Shown here one piece after another: positions 17,346-26,591 of a stretch of DNA of 62,954 bases (its first letter is position 1; each line of letters opens with the position of its first letter). Position numbers and translations under genes: made by a program. Source of the stretch: JBAZTO01 sp041661865 (lineage in GTDB: Bacteria; Planctomycetota; Phycisphaerae; SM23-33); assembly GCA_041661865.1 (NCBI GenBank), contig JBAZTO010000021.1:1-62954 (forward strand). Reading direction: 5' to 3'. The notes under the pieces are model-generated. The model made no database searches, was not told the origin of the DNA, and worked only from the letters and a program-made list of their open reading frames with translations.

Positions 17346-18077
17346 CTATCGGAATCGTACCATCCATATACGCCCGGTGGGAACGATGCACTTCGCGGTC
17401 TCATGGTCGGGCTGGTAAACCCGAGGATGGAGCGACAGGAAGGCGTTGTGCGGGCCCGCAAGCAGAAAGCTCCCGGCCGTCACCAGGCAGAGCTTGGTGA
17501 CCCACCGCCATCGGGCTTCGTTGTGGACACCCGGCTCGTCGCCGTCGTGGCCTATGACGGGCGCGATTGTCGGATCCGGGCCGCCCGTAGAACTTCGCCC
17601 GTGGGGTAGCCAGACATACAGGTCAGAGCGCTCCACAGTATCCAGGTAGACGCGGCCATCCCAGCGCTCCTCCATGTGGACCTTACCCAGCCAGAACGTA
17701 GCGTCTTGACGGAACCAGCCTTCGTAGCCGATCAGGATGCAGCTCGCGGGCCAGGCGGCGACGAAGCTGGTAGCCAGCCCGGGGACGACGACGCGCATGG
17801 TCGGATTCGTGCCGCTCGTACTGTCGCCGCGCATGACCTTGGCATAGGCGAACTGCCAGTCGTCGAAGGCAATGCTGCCGCCCTCGGCCCACTGCCCAGT
17901 CTGTAGCATCCAGGGCTTGATAGACCCTGCGCCGCCTGCATAGTTCGCTACCGTGAGTCCGCCATTCAGGATCTCCAGGGAGTCGGCAGGACTGGCCGGA
18001 TGGAACAGGCCTGCCGTGTAAATCTCCGGGGCGTCCACGTAGCTCAAGGCCAGGGTCATTGCGGGAATCAGGGGCAT
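17346..18077 (-). CDS. virion protein of unknown fold
   Basis: 243 residues, ATG 18077 after GAGGGATTAGC. Rich in Trp, Gly and beta-branched residues, which suggests beta structure. No known motif. It belongs to a run of tail-region genes with spacings under 20 bases. Confidence 0.75.
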   Translation of the reverse strand: MPLIPAMTLALSYVDAPEIYTAGLFHPASPADSLEILNGGLTVANYAGGAGSIKPWMLQTGQWAEGGSIAFDDWQFAYAKVMRGDSTSGTNPTMRVVVPGLATSFVAAWPASCILIGYEGWFRQDATFWLGKVHMEERWDGRVYLDTVERSDLYVWLPHGRSSTGGPDPTIAPVIGHDGDEPGVHNEARWRWVTKLCLVTAGSFLLAGPHNAFLSLHPRVYQPDHETAKCIVPTGRIWMVRFR

Positions 18078-18086
18078 GCTAATCCC

Positions 18087-18758
18087 TCACTTGTAAAGCG
18101 CAATGAATCCGTAGCCGCCAGACGCGATCTGGATATCAGGTACGCTATTCGCTACATCGCTGCTTCGGTACTTGATCCCGCGCAAACCCATCTGGTTCAG
18201 ATGATAGGTCGGCGTGTAGGATGATGCGTCGTGTACTTCAAACCAGCAGAACGCCGCTTCTTCTCGCAGATGACTTGCACCCGTCATGGCCCACAGGCAC
18301 GTGCTGTTGAGCCACGAAGTCTGATCTGAGCTGTTCAGGATGTAGTAGGGATTCAGCCAGTATTGGTGCTCGGACAGGTAGTTGTTGGCTTGCAGCTCCG
18401 AGAGCCTCGCGTGCCAGAATAGAACCAGGTAGGACGCAGGAATGGTCCACCCGAAACCGGTGCCCACGTCGAGCCACTGAGCCAGGTTCTGCCACGGGTC
18501 GGCGCCGACCAGGATGGCCGCTTGATTCTCGACCCAGGGCCGACCCGCCCCGGTACCATGTTCGGTCGAGAGCAAGACGGGGGTAGAAACGGGCTTGTAG
18601 TACTTCGCGGCTACCATGGACATGCCCATGGCCTGCGGGCCGAGAGCGCCGGGACGGAGAGCTGTACCCGGTTCGGCATTGATGAGTGCTCGCACGGTCT
18701 GGTGCATCGCCGTGATGTCGGTCTTCTGGATAACGGTGCCGCTGGAAGGAATGATCAT
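18087..18758 (-). CDS. virion protein of unknown fold
   Basis: 223 residues. Start overlaps the preceding stop (ATGA) with GAGG upstream. Like its neighbours on both sides it is beta-rich and aromatic-rich, for example FGWTIPASYLVLFWHAR. These neighbouring proteins may be related structural components, but I see no clear shared motif. Confidence 0.75.
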   Translation of the reverse strand: MIIPSSGTVIQKTDITAMHQTVRALINAEPGTALRPGALGPQAMGMSMVAAKYYKPVSTPVLLSTEHGTGAGRPWVENQAAILVGADPWQNLAQWLDVGTGFGWTIPASYLVLFWHARLSELQANNYLSEHQYWLNPYYILNSSDQTSWLNSTCLWAMTGASHLREEAAFCWFEVHDASSYTPTYHLNQMGLRGIKYRSSDVANSVPDIQIASGGYGFIALYK

Positions 18759-19582
18759 TGCATGCCTCGTACCAGTCCGCCACGGGCGATCCGGACACCG
18801 AACAGGAGCCGATTGCCGATGCAGATGCCATCGGTCGGGCCGGCATCTCCATAGTTCTCGGTTTCGGTAGCGTCCTGCGTGACTGTCGTGAGGTCGAATG
18901 GAACGCTATTGGAACTTGCCTCGGCTGGAGCTTGCCCCGCAACCGCCTCGAGAATGTGAGACCCGGGTGGAACAACCATGGGCGCGATGGCGCACAGGGA
19001 CATCCCGCGATGTCCGTAGCCCGTGCCTCGATAAAGCCCGTCCTGCGTACTGGCGAAGGGCCCGGTGCCCGCGAGCAACGCGCCATCGAGACGGAGGCGG
19101 CTCTGCATCCGGGGGGACCGCCCGGCTACCGCAGCCCAGTAGTCGTACCAGGGATCTCCAGGTGCACCGGCAGATACCGAACGCCGACAGTACTGGGCGC
19201 AGAAAACGAGGAAGACCATCTCGGGATAAGTGCTGTCCCAACGGAGTAGCATCTCCGTACCCGCACCGCGTCCGATGACATCGTAGCCCCGGTTGTACGG
19301 AATCTTCCACATGTTCGTGTCTGCGACCGCATCGTCTGGGAACTTCGGATCGCCATCGACAACGGAAGGCTGGAACTGCATATGGACGATCTGGCTCACG
19401 GGTCCGAGGAGCAGAAGATTCTCCGTGGACACCAGTCCGATGTTAGCTTGCGAGAATCCGTCCTGTTTCCACTGGTACTGCGTAGTCGCGCCAGCCAAGC
19501 CGAGGGCCGCAACGAAGTCCATGGCGAGCTTCTCGGGGTCTACGATCTCGGTGATGGCAACGCCTCGGGGGAGAAACAGCAT
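18755..19582 (-). CDS. virion protein of unknown fold
   Basis: 275 residues from ATG 19582, preceded by GAGGTAGTC and placed just after the upstream stop. Upstream codons in this frame are shadow of the 702-residue gene. The product begins LFLPRGVAITEIVDPEKLA and is beta-rich. A tail or baseplate-like role is inferred from position only. Confidence 0.75.
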   Translation of the reverse strand: MLFLPRGVAITEIVDPEKLAMDFVAALGLAGATTQYQWKQDGFSQANIGLVSTENLLLLGPVSQIVHMQFQPSVVDGDPKFPDDAVADTNMWKIPYNRGYDVIGRGAGTEMLLRWDSTYPEMVFLVFCAQYCRRSVSAGAPGDPWYDYWAAVAGRSPRMQSRLRLDGALLAGTGPFASTQDGLYRGTGYGHRGMSLCAIAPMVVPPGSHILEAVAGQAPAEASSNSVPFDLTTVTQDATETENYGDAGPTDGICIGNRLLFGVRIARGGLVRGMQ

Positions 19583-19584
19583 GA

Positions 19585-21693
19585 CTACCTCGACTGCGGG
19601 GTACGCCCACCAGGCAGGGCGACATTCGGGCCGTATGCCGAAATGAGCACGAGGCCCATAGGCGCCTGCACGCGGATGCCGGACACAAATACGACGCCAG
19701 ACTCTTCGGCCACCGGGAAGCGAAGCTGGTGGAAGCGCCGCTCCCGCCATACCGCGATGCCATATTCCGCCGTTCCGTAGTACGGGATGTTTTCGTTGTC
19801 CGGGTGGTGGCATGGCTCCATGGGGTACGTGGACTGCGTGTCGGCATTCCAGTCCTTGGATGTCCAGGGCTGGAAGGTAGAAGACCCGCGCTCTTCGCAG
19901 ATGCAGATCAAGTCGTTCAGGTTGTAAGACCCGTGAATCTGCGGTCCTGCGGAGAAGGACATCCAGCCCGACGTGTACGTGCTGACGGGCTGTGTGACCA
20001 CGAAGCCGGGATAACCCCGGTTCATCGCCCACAGGTCTCGTCGGCTGTCGTATAGCCCCGCAGCGAGCACGATGTCCGCGCCGGTGAGTGCGACGGCTGC
20101 GGATATCTCCACGTCCTGTCGGGTGCGCCAGCCCAGGAGCCTGTAATCCCACACGAATTGGAAGTCGTTCGTGGCGCTGCCCCGGTAGGGCAGGGCGAAG
20201 ACCGCCTCGCCCTCGGACACGTCCACCCACGAGACGCCGTGCCGTGCCATGAGCCCATTGATGCGGCGCAGGTACTTCCGGATGGGGTCGCCGATATCCC
20301 GTGGAGCTTCCCCGGCCACCATCCGCCAGAACGTACGGCTGCCGTACCAGACCACTGAACCATCCGGCAGCGCCTGGGCAAGCTCTGGCCCCTCGATGCC
20401 GCAGCCCTCGTGGAGCACGTCGTTGCCCCAGAGCGGGTACTGGCCTGCGATGTAGCACACCGCATCCCGCTTCCCGACGAGCATGGCGCCAGCGCTGTCG
20501 CCGCCATTGATCCGGAAGGGCAGGAGGCAGGTTGCATCACCGCTCTTCGGGTGAATGTCCATGTAGTGGTTGGCCATGATGGAATCGAGAATCGGTCCGC
20601 TGTCTTCCTGCTCTGACCACCAGGCCCGGTGCCCGCGGACGTACCACATGGACCCGCCCCAGTGCCGGAGCAGGGTCACGCCCGTGGGAAAGGATTCCCG
20701 GGGCTGCCACGGCGGACCCAGCTCGCCGTCGGGGCAGTCGTCGAAGGCCTCCGTGGAGACGTTGTCCGGGATCCTGCGGAGGAAGCGGAGGGCTCCCGTG
20801 TCCGTCGGCCCGAGCCGCTTCCGGTTCGCCGTACGCAGCATGATGCGCGCGACGGTGCCCACGGGCCCGGGTGCCACGTTCATGTAGCGGAAACGTCGCC
20901 GCATGGATTCCAGGTCGAATGGAACAGGCGGCAAGCCCACTGTCGGCGGGGCCAGGTCGCGGCGGATGGTGCAGAGACCCGACTCGGTCGAGGCTGCCGA
21001 GTATCCTCCGAGCCAGCTCTCATAGACGACACCATAGGCGTGTTCGCTGTCGTCGATACCGCCCATGACCGTGCCTGCGCTGTCTGTCCAGTCTGGCTCC
21101 GTGTTGCCGATGCGGCCCCGAACGGAGAGTCCCCCATGATTCGGCCCGGTGGCGTCTCGCATGGGGCCATCCACACCGGGACTGCCGGGTCGCTGCGTGT
21201 AGCCGACTTCCCAAACGCCTGTCCGGTCCCAGCATCGAACCGGGCCGCCATCGCAGAATGTGAAGAAGATACGGGCGCCTACGATCTCCATCTGTGGTGG
21301 GAACTGTTGGCTACCTGTCGATGACACCGTGACACTGGTGCCGGCAGAATTCCAACCGGTCTGCCCACGCACGGATTCATCGCGGGTCCAGGGCGTGTAG
21401 CGCCACACGTCGCCGAGGGTTCCATCTGCGCGCCGGCCGAGGATGAGAAGCTCGGGCTCCGACCCGTCGAAGATGGCCCACTTCATGGCCCAGATAGCGC
21501 CCGTGAAGAGCGGATGGCTCCCGACGTACAAGGCTGGCGGAACCAGTGGCATCAGCCGGAATGTGCTGTCGAGGGTGCCTGTGACATCCAGGCGCCAGTT
21601 GTGAATTTCCAGCGCTGTACCGCCATCGGATACCGGGATGACGGCAACGACCTTGGAAGCCCCGATGTCGAGCCCCTTGTAGTCCTTGAACAT
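19585..21693 (-). CDS. tail/connector protein, beta-rich
   Basis: 702 residues. The sequence has repeating beta segments with conserved-looking PDGSVVWYGSRTFW, WVDVSEGEAVFALPY and DFQFVWDYRLLGW stretches, the pattern of beta-propeller tail proteins such as P22 gp10 or other tail stabilisation proteins. That similarity is by pattern only. It follows the adaptor-like gene by three bases, the place where podoviruses encode tail tube or stabilisation proteins. Confidence 0.75.
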   Translation of the reverse strand: MFKDYKGLDIGASKVVAVIPVSDGGTALEIHNWRLDVTGTLDSTFRLMPLVPPALYVGSHPLFTGAIWAMKWAIFDGSEPELLILGRRADGTLGDVWRYTPWTRDESVRGQTGWNSAGTSVTVSSTGSQQFPPQMEIVGARIFFTFCDGGPVRCWDRTGVWEVGYTQRPGSPGVDGPMRDATGPNHGGLSVRGRIGNTEPDWTDSAGTVMGGIDDSEHAYGVVYESWLGGYSAASTESGLCTIRRDLAPPTVGLPPVPFDLESMRRRFRYMNVAPGPVGTVARIMLRTANRKRLGPTDTGALRFLRRIPDNVSTEAFDDCPDGELGPPWQPRESFPTGVTLLRHWGGSMWYVRGHRAWWSEQEDSGPILDSIMANHYMDIHPKSGDATCLLPFRINGGDSAGAMLVGKRDAVCYIAGQYPLWGNDVLHEGCGIEGPELAQALPDGSVVWYGSRTFWRMVAGEAPRDIGDPIRKYLRRINGLMARHGVSWVDVSEGEAVFALPYRGSATNDFQFVWDYRLLGWRTRQDVEISAAVALTGADIVLAAGLYDSRRDLWAMNRGYPGFVVTQPVSTYTSGWMSFSAGPQIHGSYNLNDLICICEERGSSTFQPWTSKDWNADTQSTYPMEPCHHPDNENIPYYGTAEYGIAVWRERRFHQLRFPVAEESGVVFVSGIRVQAPMGLVLISAYGPNVALPGGRTPQSR

Positions 21694-21696
21694 CGG

Positions 21697-23247
21697 CTAT
21701 ATCCCCGCTGTCGGCGTACCCGACGTCTTCCAGATGTCCGAGTCGAGCATGGACCGGCGACCAGAGCGCAGCACGGAGCCCCAGCCAGGCACCACCATCT
21801 TGAGATTGGCCGAGGCCTCGGTGAACTGGCGAAGCTCGTCGTCCCGCAGCGCAGTGAAGAACGCCTTGCGTTCTATGTTCCCGTCTCGTGTGCCCACGAG
21901 ATCCGAGACCACATCGTAGATGAAAAGCTGCATGGCGCCAGGCGGGATGTCGGGGACATCGGACTCGTAGGCAATGACTGGCGGTCGTTTCGTCGCACGA
22001 CACAGGATCGTGTAATTCGATGCTGCATAGCCATCGAACATGAGATGGTCATGCCCGTTGAAGTGCCCGAGGGGGAACTCTCGGTCGGCCTGGGTGTCGC
22101 CCCGGTCATAGACGACCTGGCTCCCATCCGTGACTACACGCCACAGGTAATACTGCTCGTCTGCCTCGACGTCCTTCTCGGCGGCGTGATTGCCCGCAGC
22201 GGTGGGGCTCTCGGTCGCGTGCTTCGCCCGGAATATCCAGACCTCGGCGCCCGAATGATTGAAGCTCGGCAGGGTGCTATCCGAGGCAAAGCCGAAAATC
22301 CAGTGGGGATTCGGGACGTGGACTTCGGTTCCGACGCCGCCCCAGGTCGTGACGATCTGGGCCGAGGGCCTCGAGGCTGCGGAGATGTACCAGGGGAGCA
22401 GCGACCCGCTCCTGCGGGTCGTGTGCAGCCAGGGCCACCGGCCCCACACGAAGCAGAACCGGTAGCTGTAGGTCCCTGCTGCTTCGTAGCGGACGCCACT
22501 GTATGTCGAATGGTGCTCGACACCGGCTCCATCCCAGCCCCACTTCACCGTGTTCGGGTCGCCCCCGAGGGGCGGCGTCATGGCGACAAGGCGGGGGGCT
22601 ACGTGAGGGGCCTGGAGCTGGAACCGGTTGCCCTGGGCCACGAACTCCGGGAAGCTGGAAGATCGCCACTGGTTCAGGCGTAGCTTGTCGAGCACTGCCT
22701 GCCAGAGCCCGACGACGATCTCGGCAGGGGTTCCTTCCGTTCCCCGCAGGACGGAATAGACCTGCTGCACGTCGGCAGGCAGCGCGTATTCGGCGGTGAA
22801 CATGCGGAATGGGAGGTCCGCATCGGTCGCGTTCTCCCAGTCCTCGTCGATGGTGAAGCAGTCCCGCATCGTTCCGCCTGGACCAATGGGTGCGAGAGCC
22901 TGAAAGACCTGGCGGATGCGGCGCTGCCGGTAGATGCCATTCTTCTGGAACTCTACCCACCGGGCGGCCAGCGTGCCATTCGTGGCGAGCGTTCCGTTCG
23001 TCGCGGTGTAGAAGCACCGCTTGTCCGTGGTAAACACGGTTGCGGTACCGGAGACCGGGACCTCGAGATTGAATTCGAGGTCCTTGGAGAGCAGGGTCTG
23101 CGGAAGCCGCTGCCAGAGCCGGGCGATGCTGGACGTGAGCAGGCCCAGGATGCGGTCACGCCCGACCGTGCCCCGGTCAGGATACCCGCTCTGCTTGCTG
23201 ACGGTCTCGATGATCCCGGTGAGGGACTGGGGGACTTCGACGGTCAT
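21697..23247 (-). CDS. head-tail adaptor-like protein
   Basis: 516 residues; ATG 23247 after GCGGAGGCTG. The N-terminal ~50 residues are helical (IIETVSKQSGYPDRG, then SSIARLWQRLP), the middle ~380 beta-rich, and the last ~50 helical (DDELRQFTEASANLKMVV). This helix-insertion-helix layout is that of T7 gp11-like adaptors. It lies right after a terminator-like hairpin that separates it from the capsid and decoration genes. Confidence 0.75.
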   Translation of the reverse strand: MTVEVPQSLTGIIETVSKQSGYPDRGTVGRDRILGLLTSSIARLWQRLPQTLLSKDLEFNLEVPVSGTATVFTTDKRCFYTATNGTLATNGTLAARWVEFQKNGIYRQRRIRQVFQALAPIGPGGTMRDCFTIDEDWENATDADLPFRMFTAEYALPADVQQVYSVLRGTEGTPAEIVVGLWQAVLDKLRLNQWRSSSFPEFVAQGNRFQLQAPHVAPRLVAMTPPLGGDPNTVKWGWDGAGVEHHSTYSGVRYEAAGTYSYRFCFVWGRWPWLHTTRRSGSLLPWYISAASRPSAQIVTTWGGVGTEVHVPNPHWIFGFASDSTLPSFNHSGAEVWIFRAKHATESPTAAGNHAAEKDVEADEQYYLWRVVTDGSQVVYDRGDTQADREFPLGHFNGHDHLMFDGYAASNYTILCRATKRPPVIAYESDVPDIPPGAMQLFIYDVVSDLVGTRDGNIERKAFFTALRDDELRQFTEASANLKMVVPGWGSVLRSGRRSMLDSDIWKTSGTPTAGI

Positions 23248-23291
23248 GTGGGCAGCCTCCGCGATCTATGCGTAGGGGCAACCCAAACGCG

Positions 23292-23326
23292 AAAGAGGCC
23301 CCCCAGTAATTGGCCCGGGAGGCCTC
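23292..23326 (-). terminator. terminator-like hairpin after the decoration gene
   Basis: On the minus strand GAGGCCTCCC pairs with GGGGGGCCTC (one G-U), with TTTCG following. It lies in the 100-base gap between the decoration gene and the adaptor gene and could lower downstream expression relative to capsid. Confidence 0.6.
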
Positions 23327-23349
23327 CCCCACACTCCCCAGGAGTTTCT

Positions 23350-23907
23350 TTACTGGATACGATTCAGGAAGCAGGAAATGGTTTCGCCCGCGGCTGCCGC
23401 GGTGCCGCTGGTGAAGTAGCCCACGTACATGCCGTCGCTGTCGGCGCCCGTGGTCTTGTTCAAACGGCCCAGCGTGCCGGACGCATTGTGGCAGAGCGCG
23501 ACTTCGCCGGCAACCAGGGGATGAGCATCCGCGATGCAGGGCCCATCACCCCAGATGCGCGCCCAGCCCACGTAGCCGTCCTTGAGGCCAGGGTGGGCAG
23601 CAGACTCGTAGCTGTGGAGGATGCCTGCGAGCTTCCAGGTCTTGGTTCCGGAGGCGGCCAGGTCCACGGAACGGTTGACAACCGTGGTGGTGGCCATGAC
23701 CATTGAGTACTGGGCCAGGTCGGCACCGGTACCCAGGGCATTCCGGACCTTCTTGAAGAGCTGGTAGCCGTAGACCGGGTCCTTGTGGAAGCGGACGGTA
23801 CCAACGACGTCGAGGACCGAGAATCCCGGGGGCGAGAAGCTGCCCGCATGGGTGTAGACCTGCTGTTCGGTAACGTCGTCCAGCTCGGGGAAAGGAATGA
23901 CGTGCAT
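23350..23907 (-). CDS. putative head decoration/minor capsid protein
   Basis: 185 residues; ATG 23907 after CTCCTGGAGCCAGCA. Beta-rich, with Gly/Thr/Ala segments and a hydrophobic C-terminus. It directly follows the capsid gene and is followed by a terminator-like hairpin, as expected for an abundant head protein. No motif recognised, so decoration is inferred from position. Confidence 0.75.
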   Translation of the reverse strand: MHVIPFPELDDVTEQQVYTHAGSFSPPGFSVLDVVGTVRFHKDPVYGYQLFKKVRNALGTGADLAQYSMVMATTTVVNRSVDLAASGTKTWKLAGILHSYESAAHPGLKDGYVGWARIWGDGPCIADAHPLVAGEVALCHNASGTLGRLNKTTGADSDGMYVGYFTSGTAAAAGETISCFLNRIQ

Positions 23908-23954
23908 TGCTGGCTCCAGGAGAAGATGAAAGGGTCAGGAATGTGGGAAGGGAG

Positions 23955-23976
23955 AAGGGCCGGTGGGCCAGCCCTT
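23955..23976 (-). terminator. weak hairpin between capsid and decoration genes
   Basis: AAGGGC (23955-23960) pairs with GCCCTT (23971-23976); on the minus strand a pyrimidine run CTCCCTTCC follows. It may attenuate transcription after the capsid gene or protect its 3' end. Confidence 0.35.
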
Positions 23977-23985
23977 GGTAGACGG

Positions 23986-25062
23986 TTATTGGCTGATGCA
24001 GCCCTGCATGGGCAGGTTGGTGACGGCGTACTGCGCGCTCCAGCGGATCTTGGCCACGTCGCAGTCGATCCCCATGGGGTCCCAGAGGTCCACGAACTTA
24101 CCGACCTTGCCGTCCATTCCGGCGTGGACCCAGAACTCGATGCCATCGGCATTGAGCAGGTAGCAGGGCTCGGTCACGCCCGAGACGGCCATGTAGCGGT
24201 TTGGGTAGAAGCGGATGCCGGCGGCCATGGTGATGGCCGGGTAGGCTCGGCCCTTCTCGAGGTCGTCCACCGTGTACTGGATGGAGGGGAAGCCGCCGGC
24301 TCCGGGGTAGGTCATGATCTCGTCGCCGAGATTGACCCAGTCCTGCGTGGACAGGATGCCGATGGAGATGCCGTCGCCGCTCTCGTCGAATTCGTCGGCT
24401 GTGGCCTTGCATTCACGGGCTGCGTGGATGAAGTCCACACCGATGCCCGAATGCTGGGCCCACTGGTTGTGCCAGTTGTTGATCCCGTAGCTTCCAGCCG
24501 CAGAGAAGTCTTCCACGCGGGTTTCGTTCAGGTACGTGATGGCCGCGGCGGCCTGGGCTACCGGGGTCTGGAATCGAAGGGCGCCGTTCACGAGACCCGA
24601 AGAGGTACCGGAGACATTCGACCCGTTGAGACTGCCAATCGAGTAGTACGCCGGGTTCTGCGCAGCGCCGCTGTAGAGCCGCTTGGTGATCATGATGTTG
24701 TGCGAAGAGAGCGCAGCTCTCACGCAGCCATCAATCCACTTCTTGACTTCCTGGGTAGACCCCATGCGGTCCCGGTCGATGTGGGGCAGCACGATGGGCT
24801 GGGCCATGCGAGGCCAGTCGCCGCTCATGGTCGAGAAGGTATCGACCTTCACGAGGGGCACAGACATGTTCGTGTCGTTCAGGATCACGGCATCGCTATG
24901 ACGCCCTTTGATCCTGCGGAACATGATGTACGGGCCGCCCTCGATGTTGATGCGGCCCTTCCGCTCGATCTCGGTGCGGAGCGGATTCTTCGAGGCGCCG
25001 CCCCACTTGTAGTCGCCCACCAGCTTGGGAACGGTAACGGTTGCGTACTCGAGGAGACCCAT
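23986..25062 (-). CDS. major capsid protein
   Basis: 358 residues. The protein opens with a helix and has the mixed composition expected of an HK97-fold shell protein, ending GKVGKFVDLWDPMGIDCDVAKIRWSA in overall pattern (a late beta strand region). It sits between the scaffold-like and decoration genes. Its ATG has GGAG six bases upstream, but that GGAG is the 3' arm of a stem (25069-25102), suggesting translational control. Assignment rests on gene order and size, not a diagnostic motif. Confidence 0.8.
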   Translation of the reverse strand: MGLLEYATVTVPKLVGDYKWGGASKNPLRTEIERKGRINIEGGPYIMFRRIKGRHSDAVILNDTNMSVPLVKVDTFSTMSGDWPRMAQPIVLPHIDRDRMGSTQEVKKWIDGCVRAALSSHNIMITKRLYSGAAQNPAYYSIGSLNGSNVSGTSSGLVNGALRFQTPVAQAAAAITYLNETRVEDFSAAGSYGINNWHNQWAQHSGIGVDFIHAARECKATADEFDESGDGISIGILSTQDWVNLGDEIMTYPGAGGFPSIQYTVDDLEKGRAYPAITMAAGIRFYPNRYMAVSGVTEPCYLLNADGIEFWVHAGMDGKVGKFVDLWDPMGIDCDVAKIRWSAQYAVTNLPMQGCISQ

Positions 25063-25068
25063 GTTGCG

Positions 25069-25102
25069 CTCCGGCTCGTCGAAAGGTTTCGACTACTCGG
25101 AG
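25069..25102 (-). promoter_or_regulatory. stem-loop sequestering the capsid ribosome-binding site
   Basis: In the minus-strand message CTCCG pairs with CGGAG, and inside it GTCGAAA pairs with TTTCGAC around a two-base loop. The outer 3' arm is the GGAG that serves the capsid ATG at 25062. The stem is positioned to control capsid translation. Confidence 0.6.
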
Positions 25103-25126
25103 TCTCGTCAACGATGGCGCCTCGGG

Positions 25127-26170
25127 TCAGTAGATCCGGGGAGACTTCCGCAGCCCCTCCATGTCATCGAGCAGATGATCGGACTGGTCGAGGATCTGCT
25201 GTATCGTGCGCGCACCCGCTGGCAGTGTCTCCACCTGGGCGCCAGAAGGCCCGTCACCGGAGGATAGCGCCGCCTGCCGGGCGACATCTGTCGGGGCAGC
25301 GGGCCCCAGACTGGACGGCGCGGCGACGGGCAGATTGGCCCGATGTACCGCGAAAGCCAGCAGAGCCGATAGCTTTTCCAGCTTCGTGTTGCCAGGCATC
25401 GTATCGAGAGCGCCGCGTTCCACCATATCGGCGACGGTCTGCCGGACTTCGGGGGGCACGGTGTTCCACGTGGGATTCTGTGCTACAAACGCGGCATTCA
25501 GATGTTCAGCAGCTTCGGCCTGGGCTACCTGCAGCGCACCCTGGAGACGCTGCGACATGGCGATGAGCGGCGTGGCATCTGTGTGGCCCATGGCTTCGAG
25601 CTGTTCGCGAACCCCGTCCCACTCGGTCTTGAAGCTGTCGAAGCCCTTGCGGTGCGCGGCCTGCTGCGCTGCCATCTCGGCCTGGTGCATGGCGTGCAGC
25701 TTCTCGGCGAGGCCTCGGTGACTCTCAGGCAGCGCGTCGGACTTGTAGTCCTGCATCGACTGCCACGAAACCCAGGGATCTGCGGGCTTGTCCGGTGTAG
25801 CCTCGGCCTTGTCGAGCTGTTCCATGACGGCATCGACAGATGCAGGAGCGGCCGGCGTCGGAATGCCAGCTTCCGCGTCGAGAGCATCGAAAGCCGCGCG
25901 GTTCGCCGCCTTCTGCCGGTTCTTACCGACCTCTGCCATCACGCTGGCATCCGGCTCCGGCATGGCAGCAAGGATGGCCGGGTCGGACTTGATGGGCTCC
26001 ATCCCATCAATGATGGGGCCCTTCGGTCTACTTGCGGGGGCCGGGGCCGGAGCCGCTGCTGGGTCCGACGCCGGGCTCACTGCCAGGCTTGCCGCCGGAC
26101 TCGGGCTTGACGTCGGGGCCGCTGACGGGCTTGACGAGGATGCTGCCGCTGGCGAGGCCGGTGATGACAT
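25127..26170 (-). CDS. putative scaffolding protein
   Basis: Up to 347 residues from ATG 26170 (GGAG nine bases upstream); an in-frame ATG at 26002 would give 291 residues. The first ~50 residues are Ser/Ala/Pro only and overlap the upstream gene by 143 bases. The rest is helical, Ala/Gln/Glu-rich (HQAEMAAQQAAHRKGFDSF) with a polar C-terminus, typical of scaffolds encoded directly before capsid. The long start may be wrong; the ATG at 26002 lacks a good ribosome-binding site. Confidence 0.75.
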   Translation of the reverse strand: MSSPASPAAASSSSPSAAPTSSPSPAASLAVSPASDPAAAPAPAPASRPKGPIIDGMEPIKSDPAILAAMPEPDASVMAEVGKNRQKAANRAAFDALDAEAGIPTPAAPASVDAVMEQLDKAEATPDKPADPWVSWQSMQDYKSDALPESHRGLAEKLHAMHQAEMAAQQAAHRKGFDSFKTEWDGVREQLEAMGHTDATPLIAMSQRLQGALQVAQAEAAEHLNAAFVAQNPTWNTVPPEVRQTVADMVERGALDTMPGNTKLEKLSALLAFAVHRANLPVAAPSSLGPAAPTDVARQAALSSGDGPSGAQVETLPAGARTIQQILDQSDHLLDDMEGLRKSPRIY

Positions 26171-26591
26171 CGTTGATATCTCCGTCTTCGTAGAGCCCGG
26201 GGTCTGCTTCGTTGGCTACAGCCAACGCAATCTTCTTGAACTCGGGCGTGAGCTTGTCGGTAATCTTGTCGAGCCGGCCCGCTTCGACCAGGGCAGACGA
26301 TGCTGCCTTCACGGTATCGGGGCCGGCGTTGAACATGTCTCCGAGGCCCTCGTCGATGACGGGTTCCTTGACAGGCGCGTCCATCGCGGGCTCTTCCATC
26401 GCCGGTTCGGCGGGCGGGGATGCGGGCGGGGGCTCGGCGACTCCGGGAGCGGGAGTGAGGCCCACATCGGGGGGCATGGCATCGGCTGCGGGGGCTGCGG
26501 CGCTCGCATCGTAGAGCCCTTTCAGGCTGGAAAGCGCGCTGTCCACATCGGCCATGGGATCGGTAGGATCAGTCGGGTTCTGGGATGGCAT
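26028..26591 (-). CDS. acidic Pro/Ala-rich head-region protein
   Basis: 187 residues; ATG 26591 after GGAGGTACTCG. The N-terminal half is low-complexity Pro/Ala/Glu, the middle has an amphipathic helix (KITDKLTPEFKKIALAVANE), and the C-terminus is Gly/Pro/Ser-rich. It overlaps the scaffold frame by 143 bases and the FmdB-like gene by 23. It could be a second scaffold or chaperone component. Confidence 0.65.
   Translation of the reverse strand: MPSQNPTDPTDPMADVDSALSSLKGLYDASAAAPAADAMPPDVGLTPAPGVAEPPPASPPAEPAMEEPAMDAPVKEPVIDEGLGDMFNAGPDTVKAASSALVEAGRLDKITDKLTPEFKKIALAVANEADPGLYEDGDINDVITGLASGSILVKPVSGPDVKPESGGKPGSEPGVGPSSGSGPGPRK

Noticed and set aside
23785..25566. 593-residue plus-strand frame across the capsid genes
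   Set aside because: Runs antisense through capsid and decoration genes with good starts and ribosome-binding sites; GC-rich codon bias leaves such frames open.
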